NCBI RefSeq assembly: GCF_001613105.1
Contig: NZ_BDBS01000022.1
Span: forward strand, 62,001 to 126,000
From: Nocardia pseudobrasiliensis NBRC 108224
Lineage (GTDB): Bacteria; Actinomycetota; Actinomycetes; Mycobacteriales; Mycobacteriaceae
Length of the DNA: 64,000 nt
Reading direction: 5' to 3'
Within the stretch, counting starts at the first letter, position 1. Each line of letters opens with the position of its first letter. Shown in pieces: positions 52,809 to 61,029 of this stretch. The position numbers and the translations under genes were made by a program. The notes beneath the pieces are model-generated. The model did no database searches. It was given only the letters and a program-made list of their open reading frames with translations, and was not told where the DNA came from.

Positions 52809-52955
52809 CTACTGCGCGGTCAATCCACGCAGACCGCGGACCGCGATCGCGACATCACGCAAACCCGCGGCACTCCCGGTGCGGAGCACCACGACTCCGC
52901 AGAGCGCCAGGTAGCAGACGAAGCAAAGCGATCCGAGCAAAGCGATTTCAAACAC
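52809..52955 (-). CDS. Small single-span membrane protein, 48 aa
   Basis: GTG 52955 to TAG 52809, with a strong ribosome site AAGGAG (52966-52961) five bases upstream. The translation begins with a hydrophobic helix FEIALLGSLCFVCYLALCGVVVL and ends in a basic amphipathic tail (GLRDVAIAVRGLRGL). Small proteins of this layout are common but unstudied in actinomycetes. Longer open frames covering it on both strands have poor composition. Function unknown; it precedes nothing on the same strand within 80 bases. Confidence 0.6.
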   Translation of the reverse strand: MFEIALLGSLCFVCYLALCGVVVLRTGSAAGLRDVAIAVRGLRGLTAQ

Positions 52956-53303
52956 ACCGACTCCTTCAGCGGCGCGGAACAATCTCGCGAGTGCACCCGG
53001 AAAGCCTCTCTACGCATCCGGGCGACCGTCCGGTCCAGATGCAGCCCCATCCAGAGCTGTCCGCCGATCAACGGCCGACAACCTACGGTGCGCCGCATAC
53101 GACGCGGCACACCCATCACGTCAACCAACGACACCGCACCTATGCGATAACCCCCCGTAGCGGGCTGTACAGCATATGAGCAGTGCACGTCGTATCAACT
53201 CGGGTTGGTTCTCCTCCAAGGATTTCGGTCGGACCCCTTGCCGCTCATCATCCCGAAGGCCACTACGCCACGCAAGAAGCCCTGCGCGGAATACGCGCCC
53301 GCC
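52956..53303. other. Intergenic region, no gene recognised
   Basis: 348 bases between the small membrane-protein gene and the 3' end of the luciferase-like gene. Base composition is lower in GC than its surroundings and open frames there lack ribosome sites. It should carry the promoter of the small gene. Confidence 0.45.
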
Positions 53304-54257
53304 TCACGAGGACAGCTCGGCCAGGATCTCCAGCACCGCGGCCTCCTCCCGCACGGGGTCGGTCACCGGCACGAAGTTGACCGCGATCTCGTCGGCACCC
53401 GCCTCGTTCAGCTCGAGCAGCCGACGGTGGATCGTCTCCTGATCGCCGTAGACGAAGATCTCGTGAATGAGCTCATCGCTCATCAGCCCCCGCGCGGTGA
53501 GCGGAAAACCCGCCTCCTGAAACATCTTTCCGTACGTGGCCAGGTCGGCCTGGTGGGCGGATCCGGCGTGCGCGGCCTGACGCACAGCGGCGAAATCATC
53601 GGTGAGCAGCACGCTGGCCGCGACGATCAACGGCGGCCGGGGACGCTGCGCCAGCCGCGCCCCCTCCGCCAACGCCGGCCGGGCGATCGAGCGCACGTAG
53701 GAAGGCCCGGAGGAGGTGAGCATCGCGCCGTCGGAGATCTCACCCGCCAAGCGCAGCATGTTCTTTCGCAACGCCCCCAGCACGATCGGCGTGCGCGGCG
53801 GCGTAACCATCGGCGGCAGAGCCGCGTGGACACGGTAGTACTCACCATCCATATCGACCCGGCCGTCCCAGAGCATCCCGCGCAGCACCGCGACGTACTC
53901 GCGCAGATGAGCCAGCGGCTTGCCGAACGGCAGTCCGTACTGTTCCTCGATCCGTTCCCGGTGACTGGCTCCTATGCCCAGCCGGAATCGCCCGGGCGCC
54001 AACTCCGCCGCGACCAACGCCTGATTCACGCGCGCCAATGGGTGACTGGGATAGGTGATCGAGATTCCGCTGGCCAATCCGATATCGCTGGTGCGTGCGG
54101 CCGCGGCGGTGACAATGCTCAACCCGTCCGGCCCGACCGGCCACGAGGGCACCCAGGCCGTACCGATGCCCGCCCGTTCCGCCCGCGTGATCGCTTCCAA
54201 TACCGACCGCGTCGGCGGCGGAAAGAGCACAATTCCTACGGGAATGCCTGTGGTCAT
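53304..54257 (-). CDS. LLM-class (luciferase-like) F420/flavin-dependent oxidoreductase
   Basis: 317 residues from ATG 54257. PPPTRSVLEAITRAERAGIGTAWVPSW, IGLASGISITYPSHPLARVNQALVAAELAPGRFRLGIGASH and EYVAVLRGMLWDGRVDMDGEYYRVHAAL are the conserved blocks of the bacterial luciferase-like family. PPMVTPPRTPIVLGALRKNMLRLAGEISDGAMLTSSGP adds the usual substrate-barrel end. In mycolata these usually use coenzyme F420. The substrate is unknown. Divergent from the hypothetical gene at 54350. Confidence 0.88.
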   Translation of the reverse strand: MTTGIPVGIVLFPPPTRSVLEAITRAERAGIGTAWVPSWPVGPDGLSIVTAAAARTSDIGLASGISITYPSHPLARVNQALVAAELAPGRFRLGIGASHRERIEEQYGLPFGKPLAHLREYVAVLRGMLWDGRVDMDGEYYRVHAALPPMVTPPRTPIVLGALRKNMLRLAGEISDGAMLTSSGPSYVRSIARPALAEGARLAQRPRPPLIVAASVLLTDDFAAVRQAAHAGSAHQADLATYGKMFQEAGFPLTARGLMSDELIHEIFVYGDQETIHRRLLELNEAGADEIAVNFVPVTDPVREEAAVLEILAELSS

Positions 54258-54349
54258 CGAGATTGCCTTTCGATCGCTACTCGCCACCGACACTATCGTC
54301 CGACGCGATTCGAAGCACGACTCCGCGAACCCGTGCCACCATGGGCGTA

Positions 54350-55108
54350 ATGGCTGACAACGGGGGACCTGGGGCGAAGTCCGAATTACACGTATTCCAC
54401 GGTGCGACAGAGCTTTTCCGACTGATCGGTGTCTTGTGCAGACGCCCGCGGTCCGGAGATCGGTGGGGCGGTGACGCGCGTCCCGGGGATATCGGCCGGC
54501 GCGGCCTGCCGATGCTGTGCCTGGTGCGCTCCCCTGCGCACAGCGACGTATTGCGTACGGTCGACCGATATCTGGAGTCCGCGACGCCGAACGATATTCG
54601 GCGGAGCTATCTGGATCTGTCCGGCAACGGCGGGCCCGCCCAGGTTTCGTCCGCGCCGGAGGCCACGATCGAGACCACGAGGCAGGCGCTACGCCAACTG
54701 GACCGCGCCGCCACCGGATTCGTCCGGAATCCGAACGTCCGCGGCCGCCGACTCCGATTCGAGCGATTCACCCTGCTCGCCTGGCTGATGCAGCAGACGG
54801 TCGAGGACACCGACCGTGACCCCGACCGCACCCTGCGGCTGAAACTCCAGCAGCGCGGACTGACCGACCGCATCGGCAGCTGGATCCAAAAGACCGACGA
54901 GGGAATCAATTACGACAAATGGTGGTGGCGGACGCTGATGGCCTGCCTGCGCCTGCTGACCGTCGTGACCTTCAATGTGGCGGTCACGGGTCGGGTTCCG
55001 CTGCTGTCCGGTCGCTATCGGTGGTTTCTGCGCCAACGCTATCTCGCGCCGGAGCTCGCCTCGCCGGTCGGCTTGTCGATCGGCGCGTTCGCGAAGGACA
55101 GGAAGTAG
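54350..55108 (+). CDS. Hypothetical membrane-associated protein, 252 aa
   Basis: ATG 54350 (or 54341) begins a protein with an N-terminal alpha/beta part (RRGLPMLCLVRSPAHSDVLRTVDRYLE), a helical middle (RFERFTLLAWLMQQTV), one hydrophobic segment near residue 205 (LLTVVTFNVAVTG) and a basic end (GRYRWFLRQRYLAPE). From memory, this last segment resembles the N-terminal region of much larger actinobacterial membrane proteins, so the gene could be a truncated or single-domain form. No recognised catalytic motif. It ends before a strong bidirectional terminator. Confidence 0.65.
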   Translation: MADNGGPGAKSELHVFHGATELFRLIGVLCRRPRSGDRWGGDARPGDIGRRGLPMLCLVRSPAHSDVLRTVDRYLESATPNDIRRSYLDLSGNGGPAQVSSAPEATIETTRQALRQLDRAATGFVRNPNVRGRRLRFERFTLLAWLMQQTVEDTDRDPDRTLRLKLQQRGLTDRIGSWIQKTDEGINYDKWWWRTLMACLRLLTVVTFNVAVTGRVPLLSGRYRWFLRQRYLAPELASPVGLSIGAFAKDRK

Positions 55109-55205
55109 TAGGGGATCGCCCGAACGTGGTGTCGCGCGGTTCAACCAGTCCCCCGAACCATGGTGTCCACAGATCAACTGACGCGGATAATGTCGTGATA
55201 CGGCG

Positions 55206-55235
55206 GCAGGGCGCCTGAATGATCAGGCGCCCTGC
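55206..55235. terminator. Bidirectional terminator
   Basis: Arms GCAGGGCGCCTGA (55206-55218) and TCAGGCGCCCTGC (55223-55235) pair perfectly over 13 bp with loop ATGA. It lies between the convergent genes at 54350 and 55261. Confidence 0.85.
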
Positions 55236-55260
55236 GCATCTCAGCCGGAGGGGGTGAGGG

Positions 55261-55920
55261 TTACGGGCCGACGGTGATCGGCTTGGACGGGTCGGAGACG
55301 TTGTTCAGAGCGGATGTGCCGGTGAGGGTTCCGGTCTTGGCGTCCGTCGGGCAGCCGAAGCCGCCGGTCGTCTTGATCGGGGCCGGAGCATTTTTGGCGT
55401 TGATCGTGGGCGGGTTGCCGTTGGTGAACGTCCCGGCGATGGTGGCGGGGCCGTCGGGAGCGACCACCGTGGTGCAGGAGGCCAGGCCGCTGGTCTTGAT
55501 CGTCATGCCGCCCTTGGGAATCGTCAGGCTGCCGGTGATCACCGAGCCGTTCTGCACGGTGACGGCCCAGGTGCCGGTCGTGGTCACCGTGGCGTCGACC
55601 CCGGCCAGGTCGGTCTCGCAGTCGCTGAAGGTCGGGGCCGAAATCTGTACCGACACCGGACCGTTCGCATTCTGATTGTCCGGCGCCGCCGGAACCGAAC
55701 CCTTCGCGTTGAGGGTCTTGCAGGTGACGGTCACCGCCCCCGCCTCGAGGACCTGCGAGCCCACGCTCGTGGCCGTGACCGACGCTCCGGCGGGACTGAC
55801 CGAGGTCGAGCCCGCGGGCTGCACCGGAACCGACTGCGCCGGGCCGCCGATCACGACCGAGGTCGCGACGCAACCGGCCGCGACCAGCGCAGCCCGCGCG
55901 AAGAACAGTTTGCTGTACAT
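55261..55920 (-). CDS. Secreted beta-rich hypothetical protein
   Basis: 219 residues from ATG 55920 with GAGGAG eight bases upstream. A Sec signal peptide (residues 1-30, KLFFARAALVAAGCVATSVVIGGPAQS) precedes a Thr/Val/Gly/Ser-rich mature protein of repeating strands with two cysteine pairs (CKT..CET, CTT..CPT). It resembles small secreted Nocardia/Rhodococcus proteins of unknown function. The extended open frame upstream to 56472 is not credible. Monocistronic, with its terminator at 55206. Confidence 0.75.
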   Translation of the reverse strand: MYSKLFFARAALVAAGCVATSVVIGGPAQSVPVQPAGSTSVSPAGASVTATSVGSQVLEAGAVTVTCKTLNAKGSVPAAPDNQNANGPVSVQISAPTFSDCETDLAGVDATVTTTGTWAVTVQNGSVITGSLTIPKGGMTIKTSGLASCTTVVAPDGPATIAGTFTNGNPPTINAKNAPAPIKTTGGFGCPTDAKTGTLTGTSALNNVSDPSKPITVGP

Positions 55921-56590
55921 TACGCACTCCTCTGCGGGATATGGAAAACGATCGAACCGGGCCGCCCGAATAAAGCTTCGAACAGCGACTTCACGGAAGC
56001 AATCCCAGGAATGCCAGCTTTTCGCGATATCCGGCCGGAGCGAAAACCCCACAGAAACAACCGACGGGTCGGATATACTGAAGAGTTTCCTATTCACACC
56101 CTTATTCGAACTTTGCGGAATGTAATTCCAGACAGAATTACATGTGATATACTCGCGCCTTGTGTTCTGCGCTCGCCCCCGAAGCGCACCTCCGCCACGA
56201 TCCACCCGACCGGCCGCAAACCCGGACGGACCGGACCACCCCCTTGCCACCACCAGCGGCAGCGCATCCGTACGCTCAAAGCCCAGGTTGAGCATCGACA
56301 CACATCCCAAAGCCCACCCCTCGAACCTTGGGCGACATCCCAATTCGTTGACAACGCTAAGAAAATTTCCCCGGATGCCGGAAACTGGCTGGACCACCCC
56401 CACACCCCATCCGCGGCCGCAAAACTCGAGATCACGACCATTCCACCCGGAATTTATGCTAATCCCCCGCAACCACCCATTCCCTCGAACCCCCTATTCA
56501 CCCCACCCCGAACCGACAGACCGGATGCTATAAATCCGATCAAGGTGGCATCAGCCACCGAGAATTCGATTCGAAGAGGAATGAGTTCCG
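55921..56590. other. 670-base intergenic region between two secreted-protein genes
   Basis: Flanked by divergent genes with signal peptides. The left half (about 55930-56160) is visibly AT-richer than the window average and includes runs such as TTTGCGGAATGTAATTCC. Open frames crossing it on either strand are Pro/Arg/Ser-rich with no ribosome site. I see no tRNA, large dyad or IS remnant. The length suggests complex promoters or a lost gene. Confidence 0.45.
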
Positions 56591-56803
56591 ATGAGGAAAT
56601 TGCGCATACTCGGGGTGAGCTGTGCCGCCGTCGCGGGAATCGCACTGGCCGGCACGGGAGTATCGACCGCCGCCACCCCGATCGACAGCACCGCCGCCAG
56701 CACCGGCAGCTCCAGCGGCTCGGTCGGCACCGGCTCGACCTCGATGATCATCGACCTGCTGAAGATCCTGAAGATCCTCGACACCGGCAGCTCCGACAGC
56801 TGA
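56591..56803 (+). CDS. Small secreted protein, 70 aa
   Basis: ATG 56591 has GAGGA ten bases upstream. The signal peptide (MRKLRILGVSCAAVAGIALAG, cleavage near STAA) is followed by a 40-residue mature peptide rich in Ser, Thr and Gly and containing a hydrophobic, amphipathic helix MIIDLLKILKIL. The family is unknown to me. A 13-bp hairpin follows the stop. Confidence 0.7.
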   Translation: MRKLRILGVSCAAVAGIALAGTGVSTAATPIDSTAASTGSSSGSVGTGSTSMIIDLLKILKILDTGSSDS

Positions 56804-56813
56804 CGAGGCGCCC

Positions 56814-56844
56814 GGCCGCGTCGTCCCGTGCGGACGATGCGGCC
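56814..56844. terminator. Bidirectional terminator hairpin
   Basis: GGCCGCGTCGTCC (56814-56826) and GGACGATGCGGCC (56832-56844) pair over 13 bp with one G-T, loop CGTGC. It lies between the small secreted gene and the minus-strand HTH gene. Confidence 0.8.
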
Positions 56845-56856
56845 CCGGGTCGGCTC

Positions 56857-57357
56857 CTACGGATCCTCCGGCGGGAACACCCAGATCGATCTGCCCTCCA
56901 CCGTCATCCGGGTGTACTCGTTGACCCGCACGATCAGTTCGCCGTCCTCCGGCGTCCGGGCCACGTACCGCCAGCCACCATTGGTCGAAATACCCTCCAG
57001 CGCAGGGATTTCCGGGTCGTACTCGACGACCACGTTCATATTCCGCAGCAGGCGGTACCACGAGCGCAGGCGCTTGGCCTGATCGTCCGACAGCGCCCCG
57101 CGCCCCAGCGCCATGTATTTGGCGTGCTCCCTGCTGCGCGTATACGGCACGGCCCGCGTGAGTTCACGATCGACGGCCCATGGATAACTGTCCTCGACAA
57201 TCCGGGCGGGCCCGATGAACTCCCTGGGCGCCTTCTGCAGCACCGCCTGCCTGCTCACCCCGAACAGGCGGCCGATCTCGGCCTTGCTCAGGCCCTGCGC
57301 GAGCAGTTCCTGGACGACATCCTCGGTGAACAAGCTCCGGTCGAGCTCGGTATTCAC
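56857..57357 (-). CDS. HTH-containing hypothetical protein
   Basis: 166 residues from GTG 57357, whose GTGA overlaps the stop of the Cupin_5 gene. Residues 8-45 (FTEDVVQELLAQGLSKAEIGRLFGVSRQAVLQK) look like a helix-turn-helix. The rest, with HAKYMALGRGALSDDQAKRLRSWYRLLR and a strand-rich C-terminus (VVVEYDPEIP, IWVFPPEDP), is unassigned. It may be a regulator or a phage/plasmid-type DNA-binding protein. Third gene of the GGDEF, Cupin_5, HTH set. Confidence 0.7.
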   Translation of the reverse strand: MNTELDRSLFTEDVVQELLAQGLSKAEIGRLFGVSRQAVLQKAPREFIGPARIVEDSYPWAVDRELTRAVPYTRSREHAKYMALGRGALSDDQAKRLRSWYRLLRNMNVVVEYDPEIPALEGISTNGGWRYVARTPEDGELIVRVNEYTRMTVEGRSIWVFPPEDP

Positions 57358-57833
57358 TTTTCGATCCCCAACCGCCCCCGAGCGCACAGCGCGCGGATCT
57401 CCTCCGCATACCGCGGATACCGCGCGGCGAGTACCTCCGCGTCGCCCACCTCGACCACCTCCGGTGTGAACGGCGGCGCCACAACGACACTGGCGAGGGT
57501 GTGGTCGCCCCGGGTGTACGCGGCCTGCCAGACTCCGGCCGGGACCACCAGATGTGGATGGTGGCCCGCGTCGAGGTCGGGGCCGAGGGTGTGTTCGGTG
57601 GGGCGGCCGTCGGGGTCGAGGAGGGTGAGGGTCAGGGGGGCGCCGGAGTGGTAGGTGAAGATCTCGGGATAACGCGCGGCGTGCAGGGCGGAGAAGTGGG
57701 TGGCGGGGAGGAGCCAATAGATCACGGTCGAGGCTGTGTCGCGCCAGGTTTCGCGGAAGTAGCCGCTGCAGACGGCCAAGGGTTGCAACCGCAAGGTGTC
57801 GATGATGCGCTCGGCGGTGGTCGTCGTATCCAT
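57354..57833 (-). CDS. Cupin_5 (DUF985) protein
   Basis: 159 residues. The order TASTVIYWLLPATHFSALHAARYPEIFTYHSGAPLTLTLLD, HTLGPDLDAGHHPHLVVPAGVWQAA and LASVVVAPPFTPEVVEV is the DUF985/Cupin_5 pattern with metal-site histidines. Known members are cytoplasmic cupins of unknown substrate. Its ATG overlaps the GGDEF stop (TGATG) and its stop overlaps the HTH start, so the three genes are translated as a unit. Confidence 0.85.
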   Translation of the reverse strand: MDTTTTAERIIDTLRLQPLAVCSGYFRETWRDTASTVIYWLLPATHFSALHAARYPEIFTYHSGAPLTLTLLDPDGRPTEHTLGPDLDAGHHPHLVVPAGVWQAAYTRGDHTLASVVVAPPFTPEVVEVGDAEVLAARYPRYAEEIRALCARGRLGIEK

Positions 57834-59350
57834 CAGACGTGCTCCTTGTTCTTGCGTTGTTTCGCTCGGTACATGGCGGTGTCGGCCAATTTCAGCAGAT
57901 GGTCTGTGTCGGTGAGCTTTTCGGCGCCGGTCAGGTGGGTGATGCCGACGCTGGTGCCGACCGTCAGGGGTGTGCCGTCCACGAAATAGGGTTCGGTCAG
58001 GGCGGCGCGCAGGCGGGGGCCGAGGTCGCCGCCGTCCTCGGATTCGCGGAGGGCGACGGCGAATTCGTCGCCGCCGAGCCGGGCGACGATGCCCGCGCCG
58101 CCCGCGCAGTGGCACAGCCGTTCGGCGACCCCGCGCAGCACCAGATCGCCGGTGGTATGCCCGAATCTGTCGTTGACCGTTTTGAAGTCGTCGACATCGC
58201 AGAACGCGACCACCACCGCCGAGCGGGTATCGGCGTGCTGGGCCACCAGCCGCTCCAGGTGATACAGGAACAGGGTGCGATTGGCCAGTCCGGTCAGCGG
58301 GTCGTGCAGCGCTTGATGTTTCACCTCGCGCAGCAGCCGGTCGTTCTCGGCCAGCGTCACCACCTGTCGGCAGATCACCAGCCCCAGCAACGCCAGCGAC
58401 AGCGCCTCCTGCGACGGACTCAGTGTGACTCCGACCGCCAGTTCGGCGGCCAGGAAGATTCCGGTGGCGATCAGCGGCAGATACGGCACGACCAGTTGCG
58501 CCACCTCCACCGCGCTGAGCCGATCCTCGGTTTCGGTTGCCGTACTTCGATTGTCGGGCGCGAGGGCGGCCAGGAAGAACAGCGCCGGACACGCCATGAA
58601 CCCCGCCTCCAGTGCGGGCGGGACGTGGGTACCGCCCGCGTCGACGAACCGTGCGAACAGCGTGCTGGAGACGACATAGGCCGTGGCGGCCAATGCGATG
58701 AACAGGATCGGCAATTGGCGTACACCGGGCCGAATCCTGGTCAGCAGCACGGTCGTTCCGACCAGCAGCAGGTACGCCAGCGGATGCGCCAGCAGCAGCG
58801 AGACGATCGGCCCCGACGCCGCCCAGCTCACCGACAGCTCCCGGCCCATGGTCACCCAGCCGAACAGCACCATCGAACAGCAGATGATCGCCGGATCCAG
58901 CATGCGCACGATCCGATGCCGCCGAATCCGCAGCGGCGCACCGGGTTCGGTGCCGGTGGCATACGCTCGCATCACCACCGCGAGCAGGGCGAGCACCGCG
59001 GTCAGCACGAATCCCGCGGGACCGAGCGTCTCGGTCGGCAATGGCACCCCGACGATCACCTGCACCCAGCTCCAGGCGGCCAGCCCGATCACGAAACAGG
59101 TCATCGCCGCGGCCATCCACCACCGCCACTGCTGCCGCGCGCGCACCGCCGAACGCACCCACGCCAGCAATGCCACCACCGCGGCCGCCAACTCCCACCC
59201 CTTGTTCAGGGCCATCGATCCGGACCACCCCAGCACCCCGCTGGCGGCCACACCCACCTCGACCACCAGCAATGTCAGCGTTACGGTCGCCACCACCCCA
59301 AAGGCCCACCGGCACAGGACAAACCGCCTACCCCCACTGCCGTCCTCCAC
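57833..59350 (-). CDS. Membrane diguanylate cyclase (GGDEF domain)
   Basis: 505 residues from GTG 59350. Eight to ten hydrophobic segments (about 10-330) form an integral membrane sensor, and the C-terminal GGDEF domain spans about 345-495: HDPLTGLANRTLFLYHLERLVAQ, VAFCDVDDFKTVNDRFGHTTGDLVL, ARLGGDEFAVALRES, VGTSVGITHL, LADTAMYRAKQRKN. The GGDEF residues are intact, so it should make c-di-GMP. The RxxD inhibitory site is not visible five residues upstream. No EAL domain is attached. First of the GGDEF, Cupin_5, HTH set; 81 bases downstream of the peptide/oxygenase operon on the same strand. Confidence 0.92.
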   Translation of the reverse strand: MEDGSGGRRFVLCRWAFGVVATVTLTLLVVEVGVAASGVLGWSGSMALNKGWELAAAVVALLAWVRSAVRARQQWRWWMAAAMTCFVIGLAAWSWVQVIVGVPLPTETLGPAGFVLTAVLALLAVVMRAYATGTEPGAPLRIRRHRIVRMLDPAIICCSMVLFGWVTMGRELSVSWAASGPIVSLLLAHPLAYLLLVGTTVLLTRIRPGVRQLPILFIALAATAYVVSSTLFARFVDAGGTHVPPALEAGFMACPALFFLAALAPDNRSTATETEDRLSAVEVAQLVVPYLPLIATGIFLAAELAVGVTLSPSQEALSLALLGLVICRQVVTLAENDRLLREVKHQALHDPLTGLANRTLFLYHLERLVAQHADTRSAVVVAFCDVDDFKTVNDRFGHTTGDLVLRGVAERLCHCAGGAGIVARLGGDEFAVALRESEDGGDLGPRLRAALTEPYFVDGTPLTVGTSVGITHLTGAEKLTDTDHLLKLADTAMYRAKQRKNKEHV

Positions 59351-59431
59351 AAGACACCGATCGTAGGTCGCGCTGTCCGACCCCGCACTCGAACCACCCA
59401 GAACGGTACAAAACCCCTGGCGGAATGCCGC

Positions 59432-60418
59432 TCAGCAGTAGATCAGACCGCTGCGCGCGCCGAACAGGAGGAACTGCCGAATCCGATCCCGATCCAGTTC
59501 CGCGGTCAGTACGCACAGCTCCGAGAGACCACATTCCCGTCCGCTCGCCAGGGCCGTGACGACCGGAGCGAGCCGCCGATCCAGGCGCACGGTGGTCGTG
59601 CCGATCCGCACCCGCAGCGTCCCGTCGCTCTCCTCGATCTCCGGCGGCGTACGGGCGGACAATCGAAATCGCAACTCCGACAGGTCCGCCTCGGTGCGCA
59701 GGGTCAGCGCGAAGGGACTGCCGATCCGCTTGACCGCGGCGTGCCGGTCGCGCTCATCGGGGCTCAGCGCCGAACCCCGTCGCCCCGTGGTCAGCCAGTC
59801 GAAGGCGATCGTCAGATGCAGCGACAGCGTGCCCAGGCCCGTGACGGCGTGCGGGCTGTCGGCGGCCGCGTACACGCAATCGCCGGGCACGAGCACCTCG
59901 TCGAGAACCTTCGCCCCCGATCGCTCGTCGTGCACCGTCCACGCCTTGTTGCCGCAGACCTGCAGGACGATGAAGTTGTGGTCGTCCACATGGGTTCCGA
60001 AGGCCGATTCCCCGGTTCGGGTCAGATACGCCTGTACCCACACCCGCGCGCCGAGCAGATATTCCAGCGACTCCTGAATCCGCTGCACGGTCCGGGAATT
60101 CTCGTGGATGTGATCGTGCACGAGGGTGCCCCCGGCCTGCAGATACCGATCGGCGCGCTCGGTGTCGAGTTGTGAATGCGCGATGAGACCGTCACCGATG
60201 CGGGCCCGCATGTACTTTCGCGGATGCAGGTCCCGGCCCTCGTACACCAGGCGGATATTGGACCACAGCGGCCCGGTGCGGGCCAGATCGGGCCACAGCG
60301 ATCGTTCGAGCGTCCGCAGGAGCGATTCGTCCTCGATGCTGCCGCGCCGAACGCCGCCGCTGCCGTCGCCGACCACCTCGGCGAGCCGGACGGCGATATC
60401 GAATCCGAGGTCGCTCAC
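59432..60418 (-). CDS. JmjC/Cupin_4-like Fe(II) oxygenase B of the peptide cluster
   Basis: 328 residues, GTG 60418 overlapping the preceding stop. The double-stranded beta-helix core has GTHVDDHNFIVLQVCGNKAWTVHD (H143-x-D145), VLVPGDCVYAAADSPHAV (H190) and GTLSLHLTIAFDW. This is the ROX/JmjC pattern of ribosomal-oxygenase and peptide-hydroxylase enzymes that use 2-oxoglutarate and Fe(II) on Asp, Asn, His or Arg side chains. A C-terminal winged-helix-like region (LVLTAEL...IRQFLLFGARSGLI) follows, as in Cupin_4 proteins. Last gene of the operon. Peptide substrate is inferred from the cluster. Confidence 0.85.
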   Translation of the reverse strand: MSDLGFDIAVRLAEVVGDGSGGVRRGSIEDESLLRTLERSLWPDLARTGPLWSNIRLVYEGRDLHPRKYMRARIGDGLIAHSQLDTERADRYLQAGGTLVHDHIHENSRTVQRIQESLEYLLGARVWVQAYLTRTGESAFGTHVDDHNFIVLQVCGNKAWTVHDERSGAKVLDEVLVPGDCVYAAADSPHAVTGLGTLSLHLTIAFDWLTTGRRGSALSPDERDRHAAVKRIGSPFALTLRTEADLSELRFRLSARTPPEIEESDGTLRVRIGTTTVRLDRRLAPVVTALASGRECGLSELCVLTAELDRDRIRQFLLFGARSGLIYC

Positions 60419-61029
60419 GAGGCGACGAATCCCGTCAGCGATTCGCGGGCAACGTTTCCCGCGGCCGCGTCCACCCGGCGGATCCGATGGAAGGTCATCG
60501 ACCGCATCAGCACGAGTCGGTTGGGCCGGGGAAAGATCGCGATCGGATCGGTGGGCGATGCGAGCAGGTCCAGATCGAGGTCGTTGTGGACATTCGGCAC
60601 GGCGTCGACGTCGCAGTCGATGATGTCCAGTTCACCGCCCCACGAGGCCCGCCACTGCCGCGACAGATACAGAGTGAACGCACCCGCCCGCTGCGCGCCG
60701 TCGTCGTGCCAACCGAGTTTGGTACCCGCCGGATAGGCCCAAAAGGTACTGGCGATCGGCGAATCGCCGACCGGGACAGCGAGTCTCGCGGTGGCCACGC
60801 GCAGCGCCGCGGCGAGTTCGGCCAGATGTGCCTCGGCGTCCGGATCCGCCGATATCGCGAATTCGGGACCCGCGCCCCGGAACGCCAATCCGTCGAAATA
60901 GCGGTCGACCGTGCTCAGCGACGGGCGCGGCGACGAGAGTCGTTGCGCCGTACGGAATGCGGTCAGCGCCGCCTCGCTCAGCACATCGTCGAGGACGAGA
61001 TATCGGTCTCCGCGACTATGTTCGTTCAT
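60415..61029 (-). CDS. 2OG-Fe(II) oxygenase (prolyl/aspartyl hydroxylase-like)
   Basis: 204 residues. LGWHDDGAQRAGAFTLYLSRQWRASWGGELDII carries the HxD motif (H108, D110), and RLVLMRSMTFHRI with ARESLTGFV carries the distal His (H181) and the 2-oxoglutarate Arg (R195). This is the 2OG-FeII_Oxy_3 (prolyl 4-hydroxylase-like) fold in its shortest form. It overlaps the MFS gene by 14 bases and the oxygenase B gene by four. Within the operon it should act on the same precursor as the two cupin oxygenases. Confidence 0.88.
   Translation of the reverse strand: MNEHSRGDRYLVLDDVLSEAALTAFRTAQRLSSPRPSLSTVDRYFDGLAFRGAGPEFAISADPDAEAHLAELAAALRVATARLAVPVGDSPIASTFWAYPAGTKLGWHDDGAQRAGAFTLYLSRQWRASWGGELDIIDCDVDAVPNVHNDLDLDLLASPTDPIAIFPRPNRLVLMRSMTFHRIRRVDAAAGNVARESLTGFVAS

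Noticed and set aside
52734..53188. Open frames on both strands covering the spacer before the luciferase-like gene
   Set aside because: Arg/Ser/Thr-rich composition and no ribosome sites. The 48-residue minus-strand ORF at 52809-52955 explains the only coding-like signal.
56011..57654. Long plus-strand frame across the secreted-protein spacer and the cupin/HTH genes
   Set aside because: It is antisense to two overlapping real genes and Pro/Arg/His-rich, typical shadow translation in high-GC DNA.
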